From the NCBI GenBank assembly GCA_013398055.1, contig VZRS01015047.1, positions 190,253 to 254,252 of the forward strand: a DNA stretch of 64,000 nucleotides, written 5' to 3'. Shown here piece by piece: positions 35,851-49,700 of the stretch (its first letter is position 1; each line of letters begins with the position of its first letter). A program made the position numbers and the translations under genes. Source of the stretch: Ifrita kowaldi (lineage: Eukaryota; Chordata; Aves; Passeriformes; Cinclosomatidae). Under the pieces are notes generated by a model that saw only the letters and a list, made by a program, of their open reading frames with translations, had not been told where the DNA came from and did not search any database.

Positions 35851-38800
35851 GATCTGCCCTCCTTACCTTCCCATCTTTTGGCATACTTGCTAATTTTTGC
35901 ATGTCAGTATTTTTTTTCCGATATTGTTGATTTTTCTCGTTCACTTGCAGGGCTATTTGATCTGTGTCTGGTTTAGAAGGAGATCCAATGTGCATGTTTT
36001 ATACAGTGTGAACACTCAGTGCAGTTTAGTGGTCAAGATCATAGAACTCTTTTGTAAACAGAGAGAAAAAAAGAAAGAAACAAAATAGCCTCACAACTAA
36101 TTTTAATTTCCTTGAAGTTTGCCCTTAAAAGGATCATAATTCTCTTAATGCATATAGCTACCTTAAAAAAAAAAAGTAAAAAGAAAACACATTCTTTCTA
36201 ATCCGTACTTTATCCTTGAGTTGGATGATGAGTATTTCAAAGTGTGTTCTGTCAAAGCTTTTTTGACAAGCAGTGATATTTGCTGTGAATCTTAAACTTC
36301 AAAAGATAGGAGTCTTTAGTAAATGAATTCATTTCAAAGGATTAGACTTTCACTGAAGATGTTTTTGTCTGCCTTATTTCCCTTGAATCTTATAATTGCA
36401 TCTCTCTCCTGTACTTGCAACACATTAATAATCATCCTTTACTTTCATCACACTCCAGTTGCTTTGGTTTGTTTTTATCAGCTGCTTCTAATAATTTTGA
36501 TTTTTTTCACTTAAATCTGAAATGGAAGCATCAGTGGCAAGGTAATATAGTAAGTGATAATAATATGCAATGATGCCTTCAATCTCTTTTTATCTCACCT
36601 CCCCCTCCCCCACTCTTATGACATTCACATGATAGCAAAAGTAAACAAAGAGCACATGTATACAAAAAAAAAGGGGGAAAGTTATTTATGTTTTGCTGAG
36701 CTTTTGTACTGCTGAAATGCTAAATGCTAACTCGGTGCTGGGCTCTGTGTACGGGCTCATGGGGCGAGATGGAAAAATCCAGAGATCAAGGGCTGCAATA
36801 CGATGCTCAGTCTGTAGTCTGACTGCCCATAGAGCTGAGATTATATTGACATCCTTGCACCAGCCTGGAGAAGGTGGTGACTGGGAGCATGTGTTACATT
36901 TTTCAGAGTTTTGTTTTCTAGGTTCTCATTCTGGAGAGGCCAGATGTACTCACCATCAGGTCACTTGCAGTGCCTCTCGTGAGCAAATGTGCTGCAGCAG
37001 GAGAGGTAAACACCAGCGAAAGTCAGCTGTGTTTTGTGCCAGAGTAACCGGCAGATCTGTCTGGCACAGAAAGAGCAGCAGCTCCCTTTAGCAAAGAGCA
37101 CCTCAGAGGGTGTACAGGTCCTGCTGTGGCCCCAGGACTCTGGGCCACTCCTGGGAGGTGGATGGGTCCTTGATTTCTCCTTTGGTTGTGCTGCTATTTC
37201 CTTCAGTTTAGCTTCTCCTTTCTGTTCGTCTTTTGGGAATTGTCTGATGATTTCAGTGAATGGGTTTCTTTTCCTTGAGAAAGGGGAATCTACCTCCCAT
37301 TTTCCAGCCACCGGGAGATATAAGAGTCATTTGATAGGAAGACTGAATAAACTGTACTATCACAATAACCTGGGACTGTGCTAGTTATGGGAAGGGATGT
37401 TACAGCACTTGATCTTATTAGTGGGTGTGTGTATAAAAGACGTCTCCTGTGCTGCTGTATAGACAATTTAATTGTGTGGATTTTTCAGTGTTAAATAATG
37501 GATGTTATAGTCTGTCATGTGGCAGTTTTTATAAGGTTTGTGTGTTACTCAGTGACTTTCAGCATTTTTTAGATAATAAGTGGACCTGGACTACAGAGAG
37601 GACTTATTGGAATAACAGTTTTCCTCTTTTTAGTACAGTGCAGGAGGTCTGAAGCTGAGCATGCACTGGAATGGGATTTTTATTATGATGCTATTCTCTC
37701 AAATATATCACAAAAACAACCACAAGATTAAGAAAACACATTGTAGACATTGCTTTTTTCTCGTGTTCCCTCTGACTGGGCTCGAAGTCTTTAGTTTTCA
37801 AGGCCATGAATAGGAATGTTTCAGAAACACTAGACTAACTTGAAATTCTAACAAGTTTCAAAAGATGAATAAACACATTTGATCAGATCATCCTGTACTT
37901 CTGAGGGTTCTCTTTTCCTCCCTCAGAACTCGGTAGTCATCCAGTCAAAGGTACAGCCTGTACACACCATTATAGCCCACTGTAAATGCAGAGAGCTGGG
38001 CTGCCTCTGGGGTGTTTGTATGTCTCAGTGTGATGGATTTCTTTGGGCACTGACTACAGGCAGTGGTCTGCAGTGCTCTAGCACTGTGCTTTGAAAGTCT
38101 GGTGCTGTATTGTTTGTAAATGAAGCCTTTTGTTAGATGAGATTTACAGACATGTTTGGGCAAATAAAACATCTAATTTGAGTGATCTAATTGCTGACTC
38201 TAAAATGCTGTTTGCACATTACCCTGTTTAATTACTTCAGTCTAGTAGTTGTCTAGCAATGTCTCAATCTGTTATATCTGCCAGAATTAAAGGGGGGAAA
38301 AAGCTTTTTATTTGGGTATCATTCACTGTGCAACAATTGTACAAAGCCTTAAATGGAGAAGCAATGTTTGTCCATTTTAATACTTTTTGTGACGGTGCCA
38401 CAATAGCATAAAATAAGGAAAAAAAATCTGTGCAGCTTCTCTCTAAGGTCTTGTGGTTCTTGACAGCAGTAATATGTAGTCTGAGAATGCAGTTCATAAA
38501 GTAAATGCCAACAAAATACAAACTAGCATAGTCTTTTCATTTTTCCAACACAGCTCTTAAGATGAAATGAAATTGTGTGTGAACATAAAGGGAAGAATAA
38601 ATGCAATTAGCCATATTGTGCACTCCGCTCTACTTAATTCAAATTGTGAGAGCACAACTTGTATTAGGTTTATATATAGCCCCATATAACTCACAACTCT
38701 CAGCAATCCTACCACAGTTATGTACATTCTTTACAAGGGATGAAAAAGTAATGAGGCTGGCTATCTTTTCAGAACATCACACTCCCTGCTAAACATGTGC

Positions 38801-40493
38801 TTGCATGTTTGTAATCTGTTGTCCTCTTGGTAAAGCTTGTCTAAGAAAAGTGCTGGAGTGGGAATGGAGTCTCTGTATGAAGCTGCACATCACAGTATTT
38901 TTAAATCAAAGACTGCCTCACCTTGTGGGGAAAAATACAGTTCATTACTGCAGTATTTTCCCTTCGCTATCTTCTTAGTTGGTTATGAGTATTGGATGTT
39001 CATTTATTACTTTGATCTTTTCTAATTGTTTGCGCTTGTGGGAACCTGTATCTTCTGCAAAAGTTTCATGAGGCGTCGTGCTGTGCCTCAAAGTTTACTG
39101 GGTTTGATTAGGAGGAGGAGCACTGATTCTTTAGGAAATGCTTTCTTGGGAAGCAATATCTCACACAGGCCATGGAGCCATGAAATGGGATTTTCCTGGA
39201 GTGCCCTTTTGCTATCTTCTGCCATTTAATGTGATCACCACCCTGGTAAGCACCAAGAGAGCCAAAGAGAAGTAGCTCTTTTTTTAACACTGAGTTGGGC
39301 CTTGGTGTCACACCCTTCTCTGTACAACTGACTTCTGCTTCTCCTTGGGAACTTTGGATATGAGACTGTGAATGCTGAGGGAACACTGTTATTTATATAT
39401 TTAAGAGTGCCATGTGGCATCGGTTTGTTTTGAAAGAACTGCACGTATAAGGTACACATCTGACCTTTCTGTAATTTCTCAAACCTTGACTTTCTTTCCC
39501 TCCTTCCCAAACCTCATCTGTTCACAGCTGAAATCCTAGTCTTTGCTACAAGTCACAGACTGTGTTTATTTCTGAGGGATCTTTCCTGTGTTGCAAGACA
39601 AGAACTAGCAGAGATGTAAGCACTGAAGTATATTCCCTGAAGCTTCTCTAAAATGTTTATGCCAGTGGCAAAGATCCTGTTTGACATTTCAGCACAATAG
39701 AGTTGAATGCAGGAGCTGCAGGCGACTGCTGCGCACTCTGCTGACATTCACTTGCCTGCAGTGTTTGGAGGAAGAGAAAAGTCCCAATGGACTTGGTTTT
39801 TGCTCCTAACCTGCCAGACACTAGTCTCCTGTCTTTGTTAGGCTCTGCTCTTAGACTGAAACTACTTCTTGTTCAGGTTACTTGTGCTGCGCCTCAGGTG
39901 GCTGACACGTAGGCGCATCTGAGTCAATGACTTGATTGCTGCTGGCCCTTTCTGCATATATCTAAATCCCTTCTGACTCTCCCCTGCATGAATCATCTCT
40001 TAACCTGTGTTTAGGGGGTACTTTGAGTTGGCTGGTCAGCCCATGGGAACAAACTAATGTTTGAGTTGGCACTGTTACCAGCTACTGGTGTGACCACTCC
40101 GTTCCATATATTATCCATGTTTGTTCCTTCTAAGTTGTTTTTGACAGTGGTGGATGGCCTTGGATCTAGAAGTAAAATATGTGCTGGTCATGTTGCCTCT
40201 TCATTTCACCTCTAAATAATTTTTAAAAGCTGTAGAAGTTTTTAATTGGCAGTGAAGCTGAAGAAATTAAAATCCCAAATCATGCCACGACTTTTCAGAC
40301 ATGGAAATACTGATGTCTTAGTTCTTATTCTATTAAAGGCTTGGAGTTTCTTTGCAATATTAATTCTGATAAAGATTTAAACTACAGTATTGATTTTGGA
40401 GTTTGTTATTTCTTGTGTACTTACGTATTAGTAGGACTCTTTTATTATCACACCCATAGACTCTTGCTATTGCAGGGAATTGTGGTCAACTAC
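35851..40493. other. Non-coding stretch, no gene recognised
   Basis: ORFs reach 132 codons (36693-37091, plus) and 116 codons (36961-37311 minus; 37034-37384 plus). These lie in a GC-richer patch where several frames are open at once, and none shows a family motif. A donor-like GAGAG-GTAAAC lies near 37005. C-rich and A-rich micro-tracts occur at 36600-36612 and 36664-36673. Confidence 0.5.
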
Positions 40494-40513
40494 TTTTTTT
40501 TTTTTTTNTTTTT
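40494..40513 (+). repeat. T-run with the only ambiguous base of the window
   Basis: The run is T14, then N at 40508, then T5. The N probably marks a consensus or heterozygous length call in the homopolymer rather than biology. It is the only N in the 64 kb. Confidence 0.9.
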
Positions 40514-41535
40514 GCAGTATTAGGACAGTTCTGATTGGCTAAACATACTACAAACCCCTATTATTGTTCTTTGAATGAGAATTAAAGTCTCCTACTGTTT
40601 GTGATATGCTTTTGCTATTCTACTGAGCATAATTTTAGTAAATCTCCTCTTTTTCTCTTGAGACTTTAATAATGAACTAAGATATTTTTCATTCTGACTA
40701 GGTTAATTTTGAAGTCTCATATCCATTATTAGCAGTTCTGCTATAACTCTGGTGGTGTACAAAGAAAGTAGGTATCAGAAACTCTTTCTTAAAATGTGTT
40801 TTTAAGAGGTACCATTAATGAGTAGTACAGTTTGGACAGAATATAAACTGCTTTGTCTTTAATAATTACTGCCTTTTATTTTCTCCCCAGCTATTTTTGA
40901 AACTTTAAAATTTTTAGTTTTTCGCTTTTATTTTCTTCTGTGCTCCTTCTATTCTTTTACACCCAAAGAATCCAAATTCTCCACAGCAGTTGCTTTCACA
41001 AACTCAAAATTTGGAGATTTGAGGTAGGTTCTGAAATTGCTTAGACAGTCAGCCACATCCATCAAGAGAATTAAAGCAACACTACTAGTAGTGGTACTAT
41101 TCATGATTTGTCATTCCATGTGTTAGATGAATCAAGTTTGAGACGGTGTTTACAACAGATTTATGAAAAAGAAGTGTTGAGCAAAAGAATACATTTCATT
41201 GCAAATGTTGCAGAAAATTTCAAAAAAATTAAGTGTTTATTTTTATTTAATTAGACCCTGTTTAAAAGCATATCTCTTCCATTTCCTATAAATAGGTTGT
41301 CTTCCTGATGAAATTATTAGTATTGAGTAAACACAGGAGAGAAAGGGGAACAAGCAGTGACTGATATAAGACAATTCACAGATGTTTATTTGGCTCATTC
41401 ATGAGCAGTTTCAATCTGCTGATAAATTCTTTGAAAGTTTTGATCAGTTTAGTGGGATTATGTGATAAACCAGACTAAATTCAATAATAACATTAAAAAA
41501 TAGAGGAGGTTTGACTGGATTTCCTTATTAGCTGT
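40514..41535. other. AT-rich non-coding stretch
   Basis: There is no ORF of 60 codons and no recognisable element. Confidence 0.6.
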
Positions 41536-41606
41536 TTTGGTTGGGGTTTGGGGTTTTTTTTGGGGGGGGGGTTGGGTTTTTTTTTTGTTTTTTGTTTTTA
41601 TTTTTT
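41536..41606 (+). repeat. T/G-rich low-complexity tract with G-quadruplex potential
   Basis: G-runs of 4 (41543-41546), 4 (41550-41553), 10 (41562-41571) and 3 (41574-41576) are separated by T-runs of 3, 8 and 2. A T/TTTG tract follows to 41606. The 63-codon ORF starting at 41541 is a product of the tract. Complementary A/C-rich versions occur at 7495-7519 and 54506-54555, so this is a recurrent low-complexity type in the window. Confidence 0.8.
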
Positions 41607-44600
41607 AGGAAGTGTAGGGTTTATGACATATGGAATGATGGCTTAGGAATGTTAGATCATGACTTTTTCAGTTTTATAGACTTTGCAGAATTTTTTATCA
41701 GTTTAACTAGCATTACTTGCTGCTTAACATAAAGGTGGCAAAATATACATAGATTGGGATAAATACAATAAATCTTCAAGCATTGATTCTGAACTTGTGT
41801 AACCAATATATTTTGCTGCATAACTGTCCTTAAAATAACTACGGTATTTCATAAGCATGTTATTACATGGGCAAGGCCAATATTCCACAAGAACTATCAC
41901 TGTGACTCAGGGCAGAGGTTAAGTTATATGATTTAGGGTTTCGTGGATTGAATCTTGTACTGTTGAAATCAGGTATCTTTCTCTCCTTGGCTTTCTTACA
42001 AGTAGGTCCCAGGCTTGCATCGGCTTATTAAATATGGATACTGGTCATGAACAATGTAGGCTTTTCTGTGGAAAGACAAACCTGGTACTAATATTTGGGC
42101 ATTTTATACAAAATTACAAACAAATGTGTCCAAGACTGAAATGTCTTGAAAAGATTTTGCTTTTGACAGCTTGAATTATACCCTCTGTATGCATTTTAAA
42201 ATCAGGGAGCAAAAAGATGGCAGATCTCACCTCTCAGAACTTGTCAGTGCTGGTCCCTAATCTGTCAGGGATGTGGTGGTGTGAAAATGTACCGTGAGCT
42301 AAGGACTACTTTGGGAATATATTGGTGGTAATGCACACAATGTGTCAGTGGTCCTCAGTCACCAGTTGTGCTGTTTACATATTCTTATTGTCCATCTTGA
42401 GTATTCATAAAGATAGGCTTGCATTATTAGAGGGACCTAAAAAGAGAGGAAGGAATTAAAAAGAGAGAGCCATCTAGTTTCAATTTTGAAATTAGTACCA
42501 AAAAATAATTAAAATTTGGTGCTTAAAAATATACACAGCTATTGAATTCCTGTATTGGATCATAGTTGATATTTAGAATGGAAAGAATAAATTGGGGTCT
42601 AAAGAGTCAATTAGACTCCATAAAAGGCAATTTTAGGGGAAGAAATTATATTTATAATATGCAATTAGGAGGAATTTTTTTTTACACTGATAAAATAATG
42701 AATTCTTCAGTTTTCAAACTAATAACAGAGAAAGTTGACAGCAATTAAAAACTGGAAAATTTGGTGAATGACAGGAGTCTAAAATGCCTTGTAGACAGGA
42801 AAGAAAAGGTTAATCTAAGTGATGCTGTGAGTTTTTTCCATTTTAATGTAACCAACCCCTTTTTAATTTATCAATAAAAAGTATGTATGTTAAGGCATCT
42901 TTTAGGGAAGGAATGTGTTGTGGACCACAGAGGTAAAAATCTCCTGCAAACACCTATAGAAAGTGTCTGGAAATAACTGTACAAAAACCAACACACCAAC
43001 TGACCAAAAATACTTTGTGACATTTTTCTCCTCAAAATAATAGGGAAGTAATTTTTAGAATAATGTTTAAGCTATGACTTGATATTTGTTAAACTCTTTC
43101 TAGAATTACTCAGTGTTTTATAATCCTTTGTTTCAGAAGGGATAAGCGTTCACAATGTCTATATACTATGGTCAAATTCACCATCCCTTTTGATTTTGTG
43201 CATTATAATGAGTACATAGTACATATAAAGATAGAATCTATTTTCCCAGACTTGACTCTTGAACTAAAAGTTTCCTCTATACCAGGACCAACATTTGGAG
43301 CCTGTTCAGGTGACATTGTCTAACTCTGTGTAAGTCTTCCTTTTAGCTGATAAATTAACAATAAGGCCATTTTCAGTGTTTTATTTTTGTGCTTATTTTT
43401 GAGAAATGTCTAGAGGAAAAATCCATAAGTAGGCCTTTCCTGTACGGCATTGCAATTTCTTGCATATTTCTCAGAGTTAAAAATAAAAAATATGAACATT
43501 CTAAACTCACCTACAGTGTACACTGCATGCTAAAGAAGTCGTGTGGTTTTTTTTTCTCTTTCATGGACTCGTTTTATTAAGTGACTATTTCTACCTGCTT
43601 TTTTATCTAGATTTTCCTTTGTTTTGGGAGGAAAAACTTAACAGCAGTTCTTTCTTTTTCGTTACTTCTGTCACTGGGAGTCTTTCTCCTTTCAGAGTGT
43701 GAGACAATCATTTTAGAGATTGCTTGTCGTTTCGAGAAGATTTTGCCAAGTAGGGTCTGATGTCTTGCAACATGACCTAGTTCTAATTAATTTTGTGCAT
43801 TTGGGGCACAGCGTTGGAGGGTGGATTTGAATCCTGCAACCATGGGTGGAAGGCATCCATCATCTCTGCAACACACGGGTGCAGGAGGGAGGACTGTTTG
43901 CCATGCAGATTACTCCGGTGGTGGTTTGCTGGTCATTCAGCCTCCAAAGGTCCTGCTGTCCCCAAGCTGTCTGTGTGCTTCCTCTTGGAGCTGCTCGTGT
44001 CTTTGGCTGCTGTGCTCATGTTGCTTCCTGGTTCCGATGCTCCTTTAATCGTCCTCTTGACTTTCACTTAGTAGAATAAGTGAGCAAAATGGTTCTGGCT
44101 GTGAGACCCAAGGTCTCACAAATTTCCTGGTGAGCAACACTGGTTTTTACCCAGCTGGTTTGTATCCATGGCTGGTCTAAGCTGCAGAGCTGAGGGAGGC
44201 ATTCAGCTTTGCTATCTTTAACCACACACAAGTTTGCTGACTCAGGTGCTTCTATATTAAGTGTGGAGAGAGACAAGCACTCACGTCTAGTGCCATGCTA
44301 AGATAAGAGGAATGAATCACCTTTCAACATGCCAGCCTGATGCCTGATGCATGATCAGCACTAATGTTTAGCTGCTGAATGAATGAAGTTTTGTCGGAGG
44401 ACTCTTGTAAAGAAGGCTGTGTTCTGCAGAAGTGCACAGCAAACTCAGTGTGCAAGTTAGCTCTGGTTTTCTTTTATTCTCCATGTAACTGTTTGTGTTC
44501 GATTGGAATGACAACAAAACCAAGAAGTGCAAGTAAATCTTGGCATATGTTTGCCATCAGGTGACTTAAATGTGCCCCCCTCATCTTTCATGCTTTGGCA

Positions 44601-46250
44601 CATAAACAGAAAGAGCAGAGTAATAGGTCAGAAAGTTAACTATTAGCCAAGTTTCAAACCTTGCTGATGAGTGATGGTTGGTGTTTCACTGGCCTGGCAG
44701 CTCTCTCGTAGTGCTGGTGAGGCAGGTGTTTTAAGCCAGTCATCAGTATCAGATACAGCTTTCAAATAAACTCATCTATCATGAGTATTCACGTTTGGGC
44801 AGCAGTTGCCCAGCTGTGCTTAGACTGTGGCACTGAGCATGTCAAGTGTCACCTTGCACAGACAAGCTTAGGAAAAAAGTTTCCCCAGGGTTGTTAATAT
44901 CCTCGTCAATGCAAGTCAACAGACATCTTCTGACAAAGTGTGGGCAGAGAGTGGGGGGAGGAAAATGCACTGCATGAACTAGTATAAATTCAGGCTGTGC
45001 AAAATCCCTATGGGCTCCAAGGCAGAATCAGTGTTTGAGGAGGATTGCAGGTAGTCCTGTGGTGATGGAGGATGAGAGGGATTCACATCTGACCAGATAT
45101 AAAGAGTTTAGCAGATCAAATGCTTTGCTTCTGTCAAATAAAAACAAAAAAAGGGCTTTTTATTAAGAAACTACTTAATGAAGAAGCGGAGAGCACAGAA
45201 ACATTAGCATTGAACCTCTGCCCCCTCGCGAGGGGTTCTGAGCCTGTGTGTGTTCTTGCTTTATCTCTTCAGAACAGACACGGGTTTTTTTCAGAGAAAA
45301 ACTCTGGAGATGAGCACTGACTACATTAAAATGTCATCTCACAAAGCAGGGGCTTTAAAATGGGATTTTAACAGAGCATTGCCGAAGCAGGCCTTGAATA
45401 GTAAGCAGAGATATAATGCAAAAGGAGACCATCTTCCTTAAATGAAATGGGTTTCATTAGCCAACCTCTAAACACACTAGATATGGGTGGACTGAAGTTA
45501 CATGTAGTATTCACAAGCTTGGTTATCCTAGTAGGTCATTTTGAGTTTTCTGCTACAGATTCACATTAATGTGAAGTGTTCAGAATCACTGTAGCCTTAG
45601 AAGATGAAATATTCTTGAGGGGGAAATATATAGTCTTCTAATTTAAAGGGAAGTATGTCTCATTGGTGTTAAAATATAAAGATCAAATTATCATGGAGGT
45701 GATAAAAGTGGCATCAAGTTAAATAAACCTGAGTCTTCCATCAAATTTTCATTTAAACAATCTGTATCTCATTGAGTCTCATGCATGGTACTTCTGATCT
45801 CTTTTTGTGAGGGTTTTTTTGCACTTAAACAGAAACCTCTTCAGTAGCTGCAAAAGCAGATATCACCTTTATTTCTCTGATTTCCAAACTGTTGCCTGTG
45901 GAGGCAGTCGTTTCTTTCTGTGCTCTTCCACAGACCCTGTGACCTGGGTTTATTTGAAGCTTTTGTACTGTAATGTTCATGTTGCTAGGGATGTGGAGAA
46001 TGTGAGGTTCAGGGGAAGGAAGAGAAGCATTACACTACTTTACCAAGCGTGCCATGCTGTACAGAGGTAAATGTGCTTAGCTATAATCAGAAAGAGATTC
46101 CTTGTGCCAAATTTTTTAAGTGAAAATCCAAAACTGCACTTTGAACTTGTCTGTCAGTAGTCCTTTTTTATAGCTATTTGTCTGCTTTTCTTCTAGGTGG
46201 GTTTTTTCCTTAGGATCTGTGGATTTTTACTTTTTTTGTATTTTTTATGC
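41607..46250. other. Non-coding stretch with one GC palindrome
   Basis: ORFs reach 92 codons (43793-44071, plus, with other plus frames open beside it). None has a recognised domain. A perfect 14-base palindrome lies at 45222-45235. No mobile element was found up to the LTR that starts at 46251. Confidence 0.5.
45222..45235. repeat. Perfect CpG-containing palindrome
   Basis: The 14 bases CCCCTCGCGAGGGG are their own reverse complement, with two CpGs at the centre. This is unusual inside AT-rich, CpG-poor DNA. The sequence GAACC...GGTTC lies just outside and overlaps its right half. It could be a dimer binding site or chance. Confidence 0.75.
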
Positions 46251-46684
46251 TGGTGTTGCGTTTTCCTGGTCTTAAAATTAAGAGCCAGAGACGGTTAAGG
46301 GAAAAAGGGGTTTTTACCTCGGTATTTATTTAAGGATCCTTAAATGTGCACCACTTCGCCAAGGTGGAATGCGCCGAAATGCGCACACACGATAGATCGC
46401 GTATACAATTTATAGACCTTGCAAATCAGCATATCTATCAAAGATTGCTTAATGGATAGCGTGATATGAGCTTAAATGAATAGCATGATATCCCCCCATC
46501 CCGAGGAATTCCCCCCTGGATGGGCCTATCTTAGTTTACAGGATGTGCTCTAGAAAAGGCCTTGGTTTCTCAGGATAGCATTGGGCTTTCTGGCCTCCAA
46601 CTGTGAGGCCTCCAGGATGTTTGGTCTCCTGGCTTAATGGAATATTAGGACTATGCTAAGTTATGGGACTTAAGGAATTACAAG
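46251..46684 (-). mobile_element. Solo LTR of an endogenous retrovirus, antisense, with candidate target duplication
   Basis: On the minus strand a TATAAA box (46414-46409) is followed 84 bases later by AATAAA (46330-46325). Then comes a U5-like part ending ...CGCAACACCA. Several CpGs are kept between 46369 and 46400. The word TATGC lies directly before the element (46246-46250) and directly after it (46685-46689), a candidate 5-bp target-site duplication. With that choice the lower end reads TG on the plus strand as expected, but the other end is AG rather than CA; the nearest CA is two bases inside, so the duplication is suggestive only. No internal retroviral sequence is next to it. Confidence 0.6.
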
Positions 46685-46709
46685 TATGCATGCTAAAAGC
46701 ACTGAGGAT

Positions 46710-46752
46710 ACATAAAAGCTATATAAAAGTGTATATAAAAGGTATATAAAAG
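46710..46752 (+). repeat. Short tandem array of TATATAAAAG units
   Basis: Units start at 46720, 46732 and 46743, with a spacing of 11-12 bases. A degenerate unit (ACATAAAAGC) at 46710 precedes them. Each unit is a good TATA-box sequence. The array lies 25 bases beyond the upstream end of the antisense LTR. Whether it drives transcription is unknown. Confidence 0.7.
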
Positions 46753-49700
46753 AAAAGGCAAAAAATCATCATGGAATCACTGGACTATTTGATCTATTAT
46801 CTCCTTTTCACATGAGTATTTGCATGAAATATATAGGCCTGTATCTCTAAAATACACCCGATCTGGGACCATTTAGGTCAGATGACAAGCAGTAAAGTTG
46901 TCCCTGGAATTTAAATCCAAGTTTGGCTTCAGATTGCAAAACATTCCCAGAATAACACTCCCTAGAGTTTAAAACGTATGCTAGTACATTCATATTAATT
47001 TGAATGGCAAGCCCTATTTCTGTCCTTGGGCTGAGCCTTAAACCAATAATGTGGCATGGGGATTATTGTTAGTTGAAGAAAAAATATTATCTACAGTTAC
47101 ACAGAAGACTGAGAACTGTGAAATCTAGAGGAAAAAGCTCAGTAGAAGTATCATTTTGGAACAAAAGGGGAACAGGGAGAAAAAAAGCCATTAGCAATAT
47201 TCATGTATTCTATGCATAATGCCACATATTCTGTTGGCTTCTAAAGTCTTTCTCCTATTCCTGCTGTTCCATGGCTTTCTCTTGCTCATATGGGTGAGAT
47301 ACTCTGATGTTGCCTAACTGCAGCTATCAGCTTTGATTTACTGATTTCATCGGATGTCAGACAGCTGAGAAGCAGGCTCACGTTACCTGTCTGAAGGTCT
47401 CTGTGGGTGACTGACTTCCATGGACTTCAGAGAAGATCAGACCTGTACCTGGTGGTGAGGCTGTAAAACAGAAGTCACAGTTCTTATTTTCTGCTGGTGC
47501 AAGCAAGACCTATCTCCATTGAATTAGATGGATTAGAAGTTCCCTGAAGCTGCAAATGAAATGAGGCTCAAAAGCAGCTATTTAGTAACAACATAGATAA
47601 TGGATAATTCAAAGTATGACAGAGGTCAGTAAAGGGTGAATTCTAATTGCACAGTCCCATGGAAATAATAACCTTTTGTGATAAATGCTCAAAGAAAGCA
47701 CAGAGAGATAAGTTGCTTGCCTGTCTGCTTAGATATTAAGATCTTTTATTGAAAGTGTAAACACTGTAGATACAGTGCAGTTTGCATAATTGAAAAAGCA
47801 GAGGGGACAAATTTTGTTTTAAAGAATTGGCAGTGATACAAATTGTTCAACCCTCAATGTTTAGAAGCTCCTGAAATTGGCTTAAAAATGAGACTTGACA
47901 AATAATCACTGTTTTCTTACATTTGCTTTCTGAGCCATTAGATGTGGGTCACATTTTGTTTTCCCGGTTATATAATCCCTGGACTCTAGTCCTAGTAGCT
48001 TGAAAAATACCTGTTATTGTCTGCATGGCAATGAAACTGTGAGAGCTAACAACAGCGTAAAAGTGACACTGAATCTTAAAAAGATAGGATCAAATTTTGC
48101 ACTTTGTTGAACAAAACTGTTGTTCAAATCAGTGGGTCTGCAACAGAGCTGCTGGTTTAAAAGTGGGGGAAATATAATTTGCTAGCTGGAAACTGAATCT
48201 GATGCTTAGAAACAGAGGTATAAGGGGAAATTTCTGTTAGCTTTAGCTGCAGCCTGCCTGCAGCTCATCTAATCCAGTAGCTGCTAATTCATTGGGATAA
48301 CCTCTGAGAGGATTAGTCTGTATGAGCCTGTACAATGGCCAGGAGTGGCACTTGGTGCCGCGGTGCTGCCTGCCAACGAAGGCAGAGTGACTGCAGCTGG
48401 GGTGGGTTTCCAGGGCATCCCGGCTGCTGGGGCTGCCATCTTGGCTCAGAGCAGATCAGGCTTCCCTTTGTCTCCACAAGGGTTGCATGCTGCCAGCATC
48501 ACTCCAGGATGAAAAGCCTGGCACTGGGCCCTCCACAGAATGTGGTAGCAGAGTAAATGGCTGGGAGGCACCTGCTCACTCCTTTTGCACGCCGGCTCCA
48601 CTGAGGACGGGTATCTCCTCTCGTCCCTCCGTTCCCTCCCACATCTGACCCTTTTTTTTTTTCCCTGTTAAATTTGATTCAATCCTTCCAAGATTCGTCC
48701 CAGCTTTTGGGCACTTGTGATAGATGGGAATGAAAAGACAGCTATCCAATTGCAGCTAATCCTGGGGCAGAACATGGAATGAGTAATTAACTGGGAGCTG
48801 CTGGGTGGGCACTGGGCAGGAGTCTGAGAAGACTCTTCATGCACAGAAGTCCCACCTGAACTGTGTGGAAAAGGCAAGGGTGTGCATTTGCAGCGACAAT
48901 CTCTGTGCAAGTCCTGGGCTAGTTATTTTGCTCCCTGGGCATGTAGGTGGATATCTCCTGACATGATTAAAATTTGATCCAAATTCTTCAAACCTAATTC
49001 CTTTAACTGTTTGAGGCCACTGCATTTTGGTCTCCCTGAGTCTATTCCACGCTCTTTTGGATAGATGTAAGCTCACTGCATTTCTGTACAATATTTCTGC
49101 TGCTTTGATGTGTCAGAAAGTGGCTGTTAAAGTTGATGAAGTGGCTGACCCTAAGTCACAGGCAGCCTGAAGCTAGCACCCAATTTGTCTCCGGCAGTGT
49201 TGCTCTTCTCCTGTTCCCCTTGTACAGGATAGCAGAGGGCCCTGCAGACGTGAGGCTCCTTGCGTGGCTTCTGTACCAGCAGCACTTCATCCTTGTCTTC
49301 AGTGTAGCCAAGTCACTGGGCCGGCCATTGCTCCATCTCCTCCAGGCAGTTGTTGGCTATTTAGTGCCTCACCAAGTGTACAGAGACAGCAGCTGACTAC
49401 TGATGTCGATGGGAATAAATTTCCAAAACAGAGATGGAGGAAGATAAAAGACATAGTGGCATTTTTTTGTCAGTGGCAGCTGACAAACTGTAAGGAGATT
49501 TTGAAGGGCACTCAAATCCATGGGTTGTGGTTATCCGTTGGGACATGGTGATAAAATTGGGAGCAGAGGGAACTCTGATAAACTAGCTTGCATGGGCATC
49601 ATGGCAGGTCGACTGTAGGGATGAGAAGCAAATAAGTGCTGAGGGAGAAAAACGGGTAAGGAAATACTCATGGACTCTGAGAACAAAGTGAGAAAGGCAG

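Noticed and set aside
36693..37091. 132-codon plus ORF in a GC-richer patch
   Set aside because: Other frames on both strands are open in the same place, and the peptide has no recognisable feature.
48335..48556. 73-codon ORF with a favourable start context
   Set aside because: Too short and without family features; the GC-rich patch lowers stop frequency.
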